Translations under genes and position numbers: made by a program
In this document: positions 7,864 to 13,937 of the stretch, in pieces
How the letters are laid out: each line of letters starts with the position of its first letter
Position numbering within the stretch: position 1 is the stretch's first letter
Notes under the pieces: model-generated
Told to the model about the DNA's origin: nothing
Seen by the model: the letters and a program-made list of their open reading frames with translations, nothing else
Database searches by the model: none
Source: an uncultured Clostridia bacterium
GTDB lineage: Bacteria > Bacillota > Clostridia > TANB77 > CAG-465
Reading direction: 5' to 3'
Assembly (NCBI GenBank): GCA_947628575.1
Contig: CANRAK010000033.1
Location: forward strand, 1-13,937
DNA: 13,937 bases

Positions 7864-7872
7864 TGATATAAT
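7864..7872 (+). promoter_or_regulatory. Extended -10 promoter of the methyltransferase gene
   Basis: In the 36-base gap there is TGATATAAT with a perfect -10 at 7867-7872. No recognisable -35 is present, as expected for an extended -10 promoter. Transcription would start near 7879, just before the GGAGG site at 7882-7886. Readthrough from the gene upstream is also likely. Confidence 0.45.
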
Positions 7873-7893
7873 AGGTGTACTGGAGGAATAAAC

Positions 7894-8760
7894 ATGAATA
7901 CAGATGAGTTATATACATATATATTAACTGCTTTTGAGGGAAAAAGCTTTGAGAATATTATATTAAACAAAAATAATACAGAAAATAAAGAAAAATTTGA
8001 AAATGAATATAGAGAAAAGATAATAGAAGCTATGAATACTGATGAATATACTAAAGTTATGAATATGCTTTCTAAAAGTTTTCTTAAAAATTTAGCAAAA
8101 GGTACTAGTAGTAATAAATTTACTAAAGAGGAATGCAATGAAATTTTAGATATATATCACAAATTAATTGAAAACATTTCAAAATTAGATATGCCTTATG
8201 AAAAAATAGCACTTGAGCATTTTACAAATGTTAGAAACTTTATTAATAAATATACAAGTAAAGAAGAAAATAATGAAAATAAAAATACTAGTTATTCGCC
8301 TGAATTTATTTTAGAAGTATTAGATGTAAAGGAAAGCGAATTAAAAGGAAAAGCACTAGATATAGGATGCAGAAAAGATGGAAGCTTAGTTAAATATTTA
8401 AGAGAAAAAAATGTTGATGCTTATGGTATTGATATGGAATGTGAAGATTCAGAATTTTTAGAACAAGAAGATTGGCTTATAAAAGATTATCCTGAGAATA
8501 CATACGATTTAATAATATCAAATTTAGCATTTAGTAAACATTTTAATGAGGCAAATTTAGAAGCTAATAATGACCAAGAATGCTTTGAATATGCACAAGC
8601 ATATATGAAGATATTAAATTCATTAAAAATAGGCGGAAAATGGCATTATGCTCCAGCGGTGACATTTATTGAAGAACTATTACCTGAAAATAAGTTTGAA
8701 GTGAAAAATTCTTTTGTAAATGATAATGTTATGAAAACAACTATAACAAGGTTAATGTAG
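7894..8760 (+). CDS. Class I SAM-dependent methyltransferase with helical N-terminal region
   Basis: The C-terminal half of this 288-residue protein is a Rossmann-type methyltransferase: motif I ALDIGCRKDGSL (154-165), the acidic end of strand 2 in YGIDME (177-182, Asp180), motif IV-like YDLIISNLAF (204-213), and a late LKIGGKWHY strand (244-252). The N-terminal ~130 residues are mostly helical and charged and I cannot assign them to a family; they may bind the substrate. The target (RNA, protein or small molecule) is not deducible: no NPPY or other diagnostic motif is present. The ATG is supported by TGGAGG 7 bases upstream. The gene follows the histidine phosphatase closely and is ended by a strong hairpin, so it is the last gene of this block. 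Confidence 0.82.
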   Translation: MNTDELYTYILTAFEGKSFENIILNKNNTENKEKFENEYREKIIEAMNTDEYTKVMNMLSKSFLKNLAKGTSSNKFTKEECNEILDIYHKLIENISKLDMPYEKIALEHFTNVRNFINKYTSKEENNENKNTSYSPEFILEVLDVKESELKGKALDIGCRKDGSLVKYLREKNVDAYGIDMECEDSEFLEQEDWLIKDYPENTYDLIISNLAFSKHFNEANLEANNDQECFEYAQAYMKILNSLKIGGKWHYAPAVTFIEELLPENKFEVKNSFVNDNVMKTTITRLM

Positions 8761-8764
8761 ATAA

Positions 8765-8810
8765 TTAGTACTTATAATGTGAATATTATAAGTACTAAAT
8801 TTTATTTTTA
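8765..8810 (+). terminator. Terminator after the methyltransferase gene
   Basis: A perfect 14-bp stem (8765-8778 with 8785-8798), a 6-base loop, then a T-rich tail broken by two A's (8799-8810). It lies 5 bases after the stop codon and separates this block from uvrA. Confidence 0.8.
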
Positions 8811-8815
8811 AAAAA

Positions 8816-8829
8816 CGTACATTTGTTCT
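8816..8829 (+). promoter_or_regulatory. Degenerate LexA (SOS) box upstream of uvrA
   Basis: CGTACATTTGTTCT resembles the Gram-positive LexA box, whose core is GAAC-N4-GTTC within CGAAC-N4-GTTCG. The right half GTTC is perfect and the left half GTAC differs in one base. It lies 8 bases upstream of the -35 of a gene that is a classic SOS target. The match is imperfect and a second strong box is not visible, so this is a candidate only. Confidence 0.4.
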
Positions 8830-8837
8830 AAAATATC

Positions 8838-8866
8838 TTGCAATTAAAAATATAGTATGATATAAT
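8838..8866 (+). promoter_or_regulatory. Sigma-A promoter of uvrA
   Basis: TTGCAA (8838-8843), a 17-base spacer ending in an extended TGA, and a perfect TATAAT (8861-8866). Transcription would start near 8873, giving a leader of about 20 bases that contains the ribosome binding site AAGGTGA (8884-8890). Confidence 0.82.
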
Positions 8867-8894
8867 ACCATAGAATTAAAATGAAGGTGAAATT

Positions 8895-11729
8895 ATGAAT
8901 GATAAATTGATAATTAGGGGAGCAAAAGAAAATAACCTAAAAAATATAAGTTTAGAAATACCAAGAGATAAATTAGTAGTATTTACAGGATTATCAGGGT
9001 CTGGAAAATCTTCTCTTGCATTTGATACAATTTATGCTGAAGGTCAACGTAGATATGTTGAATCTTTATCTTCTTATGCAAGACAATTTCTAGGAATTAT
9101 GGAAAAGCCAAATGTAGAATATATTGAAGGATTATCTCCAGCAATATCAATTGACCAAAAAACTACATCAAAAAATCCACGTTCAACAGTAGGTACTGTT
9201 ACAGAAATATATGATTATTTAAGATTATTGTATGCACGTGTTGGAGTACCTCATTGTCCTAATTGTGGTAAAAGAATAAAGAAACAAACTGTAGATGAGA
9301 TAGTAGACCAAGTATTACAATATGATGAAGGAACAAAGATATTAGTAATGACTCCAGTCATACGTGGTAGAAAAGGCGAACATGTAAAAGTAATGGAAAG
9401 AGTTTTAAAAGACGGGTATATACGTGCAAGAATTGATGGAGAGTCTTACGATTTATCTGAGGAAATACCACAACTAGATAAGCAAAAAAAACATAATATA
9501 GAAGTAATAGTAGATAGACTAGTAGTAAGAGATGATATAAGAAAAAGACTTACAGATTCTGTTGAGCTAGCTTTAAAATATGCTGAAAATTTAGTTATAA
9601 TTTCAAAAGTTGATACAAACGAGGAGCAAATATTCTCACAAAATTATTCTTGTGTTGATTGTGGTATAAGCTTAGAAGAACTAACTCCAAGAATGTTCTC
9701 TTTTAATAGTCCATTTGGTGCTTGTCCATATTGTACTGGACTTGGTGAAATATTAAGAATAGATCCAGATAAAATTATGCCAAATAAAGAAAAGAAACTT
9801 TCAGATTATGGAGCTATACAAGGCTGGAGTGGTTCTGGTAGTATAATAGATGGAATTAGCAGAATGTATATAGATGGGCTATGTAATCATTATAATGTTA
9901 ATCCAAATACTAAACTTAAAGATTTATCTCCTGAATTTATGGACATATTATTAAATGGAAGTAAAGGTGAAAAGATAAAATTTGTTCATAATTCAAGAAC
10001 AATGAAAAGAGAATTTGAAAACGAATTTGAAGGTGTACTAAATACTTTACAAAGAAGATTTAATGAGACAAAATCTCAAGGAATGAAAACTTTTTATGAA
10101 GGATTTATGTCTAGCTCTCATTGTAACTATTGTGACGGAGCAAGACTAAAAAAAGAGACTTTAGCTGTAACAATAGGTAAGCTAAATATACATGAGCTAT
10201 GTTCTAAAAATGTTACTAGCATAAAGGAATTTATAAATAAAGAATATGAGAAAATGTCTCAAAAAGATAGAACTATTGCAAGTCAAATAGTAAAAGAATT
10301 AAATGCAAGATTACAATTTTTAATAGATGTTGGACTTAGCTATTTAACTCTTTCTAGAAGTGCTGGAACTCTATCTGGAGGAGAATCTCAAAGAATAAGA
10401 CTTGCAACACAAATTGGTTCAGGTCTAACAGGAGTTTTATATATCTTAGATGAACCAAGTATAGGACTGCATCAAAAAGATAATGAAAAGCTACTTAATT
10501 CTTTAAAGAAGATGAGAGATTTAGGTAATACCTTAATTGTTGTTGAACATGATGAAGATACAATGAATCAAGCAGACTACATAGTAGATATTGGACCTGG
10601 TGCAGGAATACACGGTGGAAATGTTGTATTTGCTGGTAAACCTAAAGATATTTTAAAATGTGAAGAATCAATTACAGGACAGTATTTAAGTGGAAAGAAA
10701 AAGATACCAATTCCTAAAGAAAGAAGAAAAACAAAGGTAGGATATTTAGAGGTAATAGGTGCTAGAGAGCATAACTTAAAGAATATTAATGTAAAGATAC
10801 CTGTAGGAGTATTTAATTGTGTTACAGGTGTTTCAGGGTCAGGAAAATCTACTCTTGTAAACGAAATAATATGTAAGACCATGTCAAGAGATTTAAATAG
10901 GGCATTTGAAAGACCAGGAGAATACGACAAGATAAAAGGACTAAAGTATTTTGATAAAGTTATAAATATTGATCAATCTCCAATTGGTAGAACACCACGT
11001 TCTAATCCAGCTACATATACTGGAATGTTTGATGCAATAAGAGAACTATTTGCAAATACAAATGAAGCAAAGCTTAGAGGCTATGCTAAGGGTAGATTTA
11101 GTTTTAATATTCCAGGTGGAAGATGCGAAGCATGTTCTGGAGATGGTATGATTAAAATTGAAATGAACTTTTTATCTGATGTATATGTACCTTGTGAGAT
11201 ATGTCATGGAAAGAGATACTCAAGAGAAACATTAGAGGTTAAATACAGAGGAAAAAGTATTAGTGATGTTTTAGATATGACTGTTGAAGAAGGACTTGAA
11301 TTCTTTAAAAATCATCCTACTATAAAAAATAAGCTACAAACATTAATGGATGTTGGACTTGGATATATTAAAATAGGACAACCATCAACAGAACTTTCTG
11401 GTGGTGAGGCACAAAGAATAAAACTTGCTACAGAGCTTTCTAGAAGGTCTACAGGAAAAACTATGTATATTTTAGATGAGCCAACAACAGGACTTCATAT
11501 GGCAGATGTACATAAGCTAATAGATATATTACATCGTTTAGTAGAAGGTGGCAATACATTAATTGTTATAGAGCATAATTTAGACGTTATAAAAAGTGCA
11601 GATAATATTATAGATTTAGGACCAGAAGGTGGAGATGCAGGTGGACAGATTGTTGCAACTGGTACACCTGAAGAAATAGCTAAATGTGAAGAAAGTTATA
11701 CAGGAGAATTTTTAAGACGAATATTATAA
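8895..11729 (+). CDS. uvrA: Excinuclease ABC subunit UvrA
   Basis: This is a complete 944-residue UvrA, the ATP-dependent damage sensor that loads UvrB in nucleotide excision repair and receives stalled complexes from Mfd. Both ABC ATPase modules are intact. The first has Walker A GLSGSGKSS (32-40), signature LSGGESQR (493-500) and Walker B YILDEPS (516-522). The second has Walker A GVSGSGKST (645-653), signature LSGGEAQR (834-841) and Walker B YILDEPT (858-864). Zinc modules are complete: CX2C-X20-CX2C at Cys253/256/277/280 and CX2C-X19-CX2C at Cys744/747/767/770. The start ATG has AAGGTGA 4 bases upstream. The gene is monocistronic here, with its own promoter, terminator and a possible LexA box. 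uvrB, often adjacent in Bacillota, is not in the window. Confidence 0.98.
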   Translation: MNDKLIIRGAKENNLKNISLEIPRDKLVVFTGLSGSGKSSLAFDTIYAEGQRRYVESLSSYARQFLGIMEKPNVEYIEGLSPAISIDQKTTSKNPRSTVGTVTEIYDYLRLLYARVGVPHCPNCGKRIKKQTVDEIVDQVLQYDEGTKILVMTPVIRGRKGEHVKVMERVLKDGYIRARIDGESYDLSEEIPQLDKQKKHNIEVIVDRLVVRDDIRKRLTDSVELALKYAENLVIISKVDTNEEQIFSQNYSCVDCGISLEELTPRMFSFNSPFGACPYCTGLGEILRIDPDKIMPNKEKKLSDYGAIQGWSGSGSIIDGISRMYIDGLCNHYNVNPNTKLKDLSPEFMDILLNGSKGEKIKFVHNSRTMKREFENEFEGVLNTLQRRFNETKSQGMKTFYEGFMSSSHCNYCDGARLKKETLAVTIGKLNIHELCSKNVTSIKEFINKEYEKMSQKDRTIASQIVKELNARLQFLIDVGLSYLTLSRSAGTLSGGESQRIRLATQIGSGLTGVLYILDEPSIGLHQKDNEKLLNSLKKMRDLGNTLIVVEHDEDTMNQADYIVDIGPGAGIHGGNVVFAGKPKDILKCEESITGQYLSGKKKIPIPKERRKTKVGYLEVIGAREHNLKNINVKIPVGVFNCVTGVSGSGKSTLVNEIICKTMSRDLNRAFERPGEYDKIKGLKYFDKVINIDQSPIGRTPRSNPATYTGMFDAIRELFANTNEAKLRGYAKGRFSFNIPGGRCEACSGDGMIKIEMNFLSDVYVPCEICHGKRYSRETLEVKYRGKSISDVLDMTVEEGLEFFKNHPTIKNKLQTLMDVGLGYIKIGQPSTELSGGEAQRIKLATELSRRSTGKTMYILDEPTTGLHMADVHKLIDILHRLVEGGNTLIVIEHNLDVIKSADNIIDLGPEGGDAGGQIVATGTPEEIAKCEESYTGEFLRRIL

Positions 11730-11734
11730 AAATT

Positions 11735-11763
11735 AAAGTGGAAGAAATAAACTTCCACTTTTT
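11735..11763. terminator. Terminator between uvrA and the minus-strand small genes
   Basis: A perfect 10-bp stem (11735-11744 with 11752-11761) around a 7-base loop, with five T's at its 3' side (11759-11763) and A-rich sequence on the other flank. It starts 6 bases after the uvrA stop and can also end the convergent Cys-rich microprotein gene. Confidence 0.82.
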
Positions 11764-11779
11764 ATGTATTTATGTGCAA

Positions 11780-11932
11780 TTAAGAGCAACAACAGCAAAG
11801 AACTATAATTATTAATACTATCCAGATACAGCAGCAATTTCCGCCTCCGAAGAAACCACCGTTACCGCCACATCCGCAGTTACCGCATCCGCAACCACCA
11901 CAGTTGCCACATCCGCATCTTTCATCCATCAT
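11780..11932 (-). CDS. Cys/Gly-rich membrane microprotein, 50 residues
   Basis: The product has 14 Cys and 14 Gly in 50 residues. Residues 6-31 form a soluble Cys-Gly region (CGCGN and CGGCGCGN repeats, then GGFFGGG). Residues 33-49 are a short hydrophobic segment, IWIVLIIIVL, flanked by CCC and CCCC, and Ser is the last residue. The gene is clearly translated in design: a ribosome binding site GAGAGGTGA lies 5 bases before the ATG, two Met codons open it, and its GC content is far above its surroundings because of the Gly/Cys codons. Similar high-Cys small proteins occur in Clostridia, where some are automatically named chorion-class high-cysteine proteins; that name carries no function. Metal binding, a disulfide-rich spore layer, or lipid/membrane attachment are possible roles, all inference. 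The 43-residue gene lies just upstream on the same strand. Confidence 0.82.
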   Translation of the reverse strand: MMDERCGCGNCGGCGCGNCGCGGNGGFFGGGNCCCIWIVLIIIVLCCCCS

Positions 11933-11962
11933 TGTATTCACCTCTCTTTACTATATAAACTT

Positions 11963-12094
11963 CTAATTACTTTCAAAAAAAGAATTGAAGTTTAATGGTG
12001 TAGATGAATTCCTATCATTACATATAAAGTATAGGATGATAAGTATGAGAACTAATATTATTATCCATACAAGATTATCACTATCTATGCACAT
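11963..12094 (-). CDS. Single-span membrane microprotein, 43 residues
   Basis: The protein starts MCIDSDNLVW, has one strong membrane segment at about residues 9-25 (WIIILVLILIILYFIC) and ends in a polar Ser/Asn-rich tail. I do not recognise its family. The ribosome binding site AGGAGT (12103-12108) lies 8 bases before the ATG at 12092-12094. Another ATG 4 bases closer to the site opens a frame of only five codons and is not used. The gene lies 30 bases upstream of the Cys-rich microprotein on the same strand without a terminator between, so the two are probably one transcript. Both have a short polar start with acidic residues and a Trp at the membrane edge, and may work together. A weak minus-strand promoter (TTGTAA at 12166-12171, TATATT at 12141-12146, 19-base spacer) might drive both. 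Confidence 0.7.
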   Translation of the reverse strand: MCIDSDNLVWIIILVLILIILYFICNDRNSSTPLNFNSFFESN

Positions 12095-12178
12095 ACATTT
12101 TCACTCCTTTGTATAAGTCGATGTTTAATCAACTTAATATAATATATTCAAAAAATATTAAATGGTTACAAATAAATA

Positions 12179-12208
12179 TTGAATAATTTAATTACATTGT
12201 GATATAAT
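12179..12208 (+). promoter_or_regulatory. Promoter of the rRNA uracil methyltransferase gene
   Basis: TTGAAT (12179-12184), an 18-base spacer with an extended TGA, and a perfect TATAAT (12203-12208). The predicted start near 12215 leaves only about 20 bases before the TTG start codon at 12236. Confidence 0.65.
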
Positions 12209-12224
12209 CAAAAAAGTTAGAAAC

Positions 12225-12230
12225 GGGTGA
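12225..12230 (+). promoter_or_regulatory. Ribosome binding site that selects the TTG start of rlmD
   Basis: GGGTGA pairs with the 16S rRNA 3' end and ends 5 bases before TTG at 12236. A GTG at 12227 in the same frame lies inside this site and has no comparable site of its own, so TTG is the better start. Confidence 0.7.
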
Positions 12231-12235
12231 ATAAT

Positions 12236-13603
12236 TTGAAGAAAAATGATGAAGTTGAATTAGAAATATTAAATAATGGAATGAACTTCGAGGGTATAGC
12301 AAGAGTGGATAATAAGGTGGTATTTGTACCTGAAACACTTAAAGGCGAAAAAGTACTAGCAAGAATTATTAAAGTAAATAATTCATATTGTATAGGAAAA
12401 GTACAAGAATTTAAAACTAAAGATAAGAGTAGAGTTGAACCTTTTTGTAACGTATATAAAAGATGTGGAGGTTGTTCAGGACAACATATAAGCTATGAAA
12501 AACAGTTAGATATAAAATATGATATAGTAAAAAATGCACTAGATAAACAAAAAGTAGAATATAATAAGCTTAATAGAGTTATAGGAATGGGAATACCATA
12601 TTATTATAGAAATAAAGCACAGTATCCTGTTAGAAAAAATATAGAAGGAGAAAATAAAATAGGATTTTATGCTAAAAGAAGTCATGAAGTAATAGAAAAT
12701 GAGCAGTGTTATATCCAAAATGAAGATATAGATAAGCTTTCAAAAGAAGTATTTAAGTTATTACTACTTAAAGGATTTACAGGATATAACGAGCAAAATT
12801 TTACAGGAGATATTAGACATATACTTATTAGAAGAGGATATCATACCTCTGAGATGATGATAGTAATAGTTGTAAATAATAAAAGTATATTTGAAGATGT
12901 AAGAATAGAAGAAATAGTAGATATATTATCTAAAAATAATGAAGATATAAAAAGTATAGTATTAAACTTTAATAATTCTAAAACTAATGAGATACTAGGA
13001 AAAGAAGAAAAGATAGTATTTGGAAATGGATATATAACAGACTATATAGAAGATTATATGTATTATATTAGCCCTAGATCTTTCTTTCAAGTAAATACTA
13101 CACAAGCTGAGGTGCTATATAACACTTTAAAAGAGCTATTAAAATTAAAAAAAGATGAAGTACTTTTTGACCTATATAGTGGTGTAGGCTCAATTGGTAT
13201 ATTCTTAAGTAACAGTGTAAATAAAGTATATGGTATAGAAATAGAGGAACAAGCTGTTAAAATGGCTAATATGAATATAGAAGCAAATAATGTAGAAAAT
13301 GCTGAATATATTGCTGGAAGTGTTGAAAATAAAATAGTGGAATTTGAAAAAAGAAAAATAAAACCAGATGTTATAGTTGTTGACCCACCAAGAAAGGGAT
13401 TAGACTTAGATAGTATAGAATATATAATTAAGTTTAGGCCTAAAAAGATAGGATACGTAAGCTGTGCACCTTCAACACTTGCAAGAGATTTAAAACTGTT
13501 AAGTACATATTATGATATAGATACTATATCTCCAGTTGACTTATTTCCACATAGTGAACATATAGAAAATGTAGCACTATTAAAATTAAAAGACAATGTA
13601 TAG
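12236..13603 (+). CDS. rlmD: 23S rRNA (uracil-C5)-methyltransferase, RlmD/RlmCD type (TrmA family)
   Basis: This is a 455-residue TrmA-family enzyme that makes m5U in 23S rRNA with SAM; in Bacillota one such enzyme can modify two positions (RlmCD). A TRAM RNA-binding domain occupies about residues 1-60. Cysteines of an iron-sulfur cluster are at 71, 77, 80 and 158 (PFCNVYKRCGGC and NEQC). The methyltransferase motifs are DLYSGVGSIG (312-321), GIEIEE (333-338) and DPPRKGLD (383-390). The catalytic Cys is 410 in YVSCAPSTLARD, and the general base Glu 444 in SEHIENVALL. The family's usual SCNP is SCAP here. I start the gene at TTG, because the GTG at 12227 lies within the ribosome binding site; GTG would add three residues. 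The gene has its own promoter and no terminator is visible after it. Confidence 0.92.
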   Translation: MKKNDEVELEILNNGMNFEGIARVDNKVVFVPETLKGEKVLARIIKVNNSYCIGKVQEFKTKDKSRVEPFCNVYKRCGGCSGQHISYEKQLDIKYDIVKNALDKQKVEYNKLNRVIGMGIPYYYRNKAQYPVRKNIEGENKIGFYAKRSHEVIENEQCYIQNEDIDKLSKEVFKLLLLKGFTGYNEQNFTGDIRHILIRRGYHTSEMMIVIVVNNKSIFEDVRIEEIVDILSKNNEDIKSIVLNFNNSKTNEILGKEEKIVFGNGYITDYIEDYMYYISPRSFFQVNTTQAEVLYNTLKELLKLKKDEVLFDLYSGVGSIGIFLSNSVNKVYGIEIEEQAVKMANMNIEANNVENAEYIAGSVENKIVEFEKRKIKPDVIVVDPPRKGLDLDSIEYIIKFRPKKIGYVSCAPSTLARDLKLLSTYYDIDTISPVDLFPHSEHIENVALLKLKDNV

Positions 13604-13677
13604 CATACTTGCTTTGTGATAAATTTACATAAAAATGTGAAAATGGTGTGAAAACACTCACTGTTATATGTAAACTA

Positions 13678-13686
13678 TGTTATACT
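13678..13686 (+). promoter_or_regulatory. Extended -10 promoter of the 42-residue membrane protein gene
   Basis: TGTTATACT provides an extended TG and a near-perfect -10 TATACT (13681-13686). No clear -35 lies upstream. The predicted leader is about 35 bases. The 123-base gap after rlmD otherwise shows only weak hairpins without T-runs. Confidence 0.45.
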
Positions 13687-13726
13687 TAATATATGAGAAA
13701 TATATGTGGAAAGGATGTAGTATAAA

Positions 13727-13855
13727 ATGAAGAAAATAGAAGAAGTAATAGATGTAGTAACATATAACAAGAAAAACGCATTAATGGCAGTAGTAGGACT
13801 ACTTACATTTGGTTTTGTAGTAGGATTTATAATGATAAAAATAGTTAATTTATAA
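13727..13855 (+). CDS. Single-span membrane microprotein, 42 residues
   Basis: The product begins MKKIEEVIDVVTYNKKN and then has one membrane span at about residues 19-39 (LMAVVGLLTFGFVVGFIMIKI), ending IVNL. The N-terminus is charged and cytoplasmic by the positive-inside rule. I recognise no family. The evidence for a real gene is its own extended -10 promoter, a binding site AAAGGA (13710-13715), though 11 bases from the ATG is long, and a strong terminator starting 7 bases after the stop. As a monocistronic unit it does not depend on rlmD for expression. Confidence 0.72.
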   Translation: MKKIEEVIDVVTYNKKNALMAVVGLLTFGFVVGFIMIKIVNL

Positions 13856-13861
13856 TTTAAG

Positions 13862-13893
13862 AAAATATAGGTAAAAAGTACCTATATTTTTTT
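13862..13893 (+). terminator. Terminator after the 42-residue protein gene
   Basis: A perfect 12-bp stem (13862-13873 with 13879-13890), a 5-base loop and a run of seven T (13887-13893). The remaining 44 bases to the end of the window show no gene or site that I can support. Confidence 0.92.
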
Positions 13894-13937
13894 GTTAGTA
13901 GAAAGAAAAAATATTGTATCCTTATGTTGATTTTTAA

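Noticed and set aside
8881..8898. Five-codon frame whose TGA overlaps the uvrA ATG, as a leader peptide
   Set aside because: It has no binding site of its own and contains the uvrA ribosome binding site; most likely chance.
10577..10930. Minus-strand 117-residue frame within uvrA
   Set aside because: Antisense shadow across the second Walker A region of UvrA; no start signals.
13628..13656. Hairpins after rlmD as a terminator
   Set aside because: Stems of 4-7 bp with wobble pairs and no T-run downstream.
1..13937. Alternative genetic code, because no gene ends in TGA
   Set aside because: Absence of TGA stops in 14 genes is expected in AT-rich Bacillota and no gene here contains an in-frame TGA.
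1..13937. Mobile element, CRISPR array, tRNA or defence island
   Set aside because: No transposase, integrase, direct repeat array, cloverleaf or defence-type gene was seen; composition and gene content look like ordinary chromosome.

Overview
The window is a very AT-rich piece of a Bacillota (low-GC Gram-positive) chromosome, most likely an uncultured or gut-type Clostridia member. This rests on strong AGGAGG-type ribosome binding sites, AGA and ATA codon preference, TAA/TAG stops only (none of the 14 genes called here ends in TGA), the ligA-mfd-parvulin order, and tiny Cys-rich and membrane proteins of the kind found in spore-forming Clostridia. No species can be named from the sequence alone.

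Region 1-6108 is a tightly packed plus-strand operon: the 3' part of ligA (DNA ligase), mfd (transcription-repair coupling factor), an N-terminally anchored PpiC/parvulin foldase and a SpoU-family RNA methyltransferase. Genes overlap or lie within 10 bases, and the operon ends in a strong hairpin-plus-T-run terminator. A near-consensus sigma-A promoter inside the 3' end of mfd probably gives the foldase and methyltransferase their own transcription.

Region 6123-6754 has two minus-strand small genes: a DUF378 membrane protein and, less certainly, a 70-residue protein with a hydrophobic N-terminus. Between the latter and the next plus-strand gene lies a divergent promoter region. Region 6755-8810 holds three plus-strand genes: an unrecognised 143-residue protein, a histidine phosphatase (phosphoglycerate mutase superfamily) and a class I SAM methyltransferase with an uncharacterised helical N-terminal part. 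Each has a candidate promoter, and a 14-bp hairpin ends the block.

Region 8811-11763 is a stand-alone uvrA with an excellent promoter, a degenerate LexA-like box just upstream, and a terminator. Region 11764-12226 looks empty but carries two minus-strand genes encoding a 50-residue Cys/Gly-rich membrane microprotein and a 43-residue membrane protein, both with good ribosome binding sites. Region 12236-13937 has a TrmA/RlmD-type rRNA uracil methyltransferase, best started at TTG, then a 42-residue single-span membrane protein and a strong terminator.

Functionally the window is mostly housekeeping: DNA repair (LigA, Mfd, UvrA all serve nucleotide excision repair, though uvrB and uvrC are absent), RNA methylation and protein folding. 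I see no mobile element, CRISPR array, tRNA/rRNA or recognisable defence system. The least explained material is the set of small proteins and the regulatory elements around uvrA and the parvulin gene.
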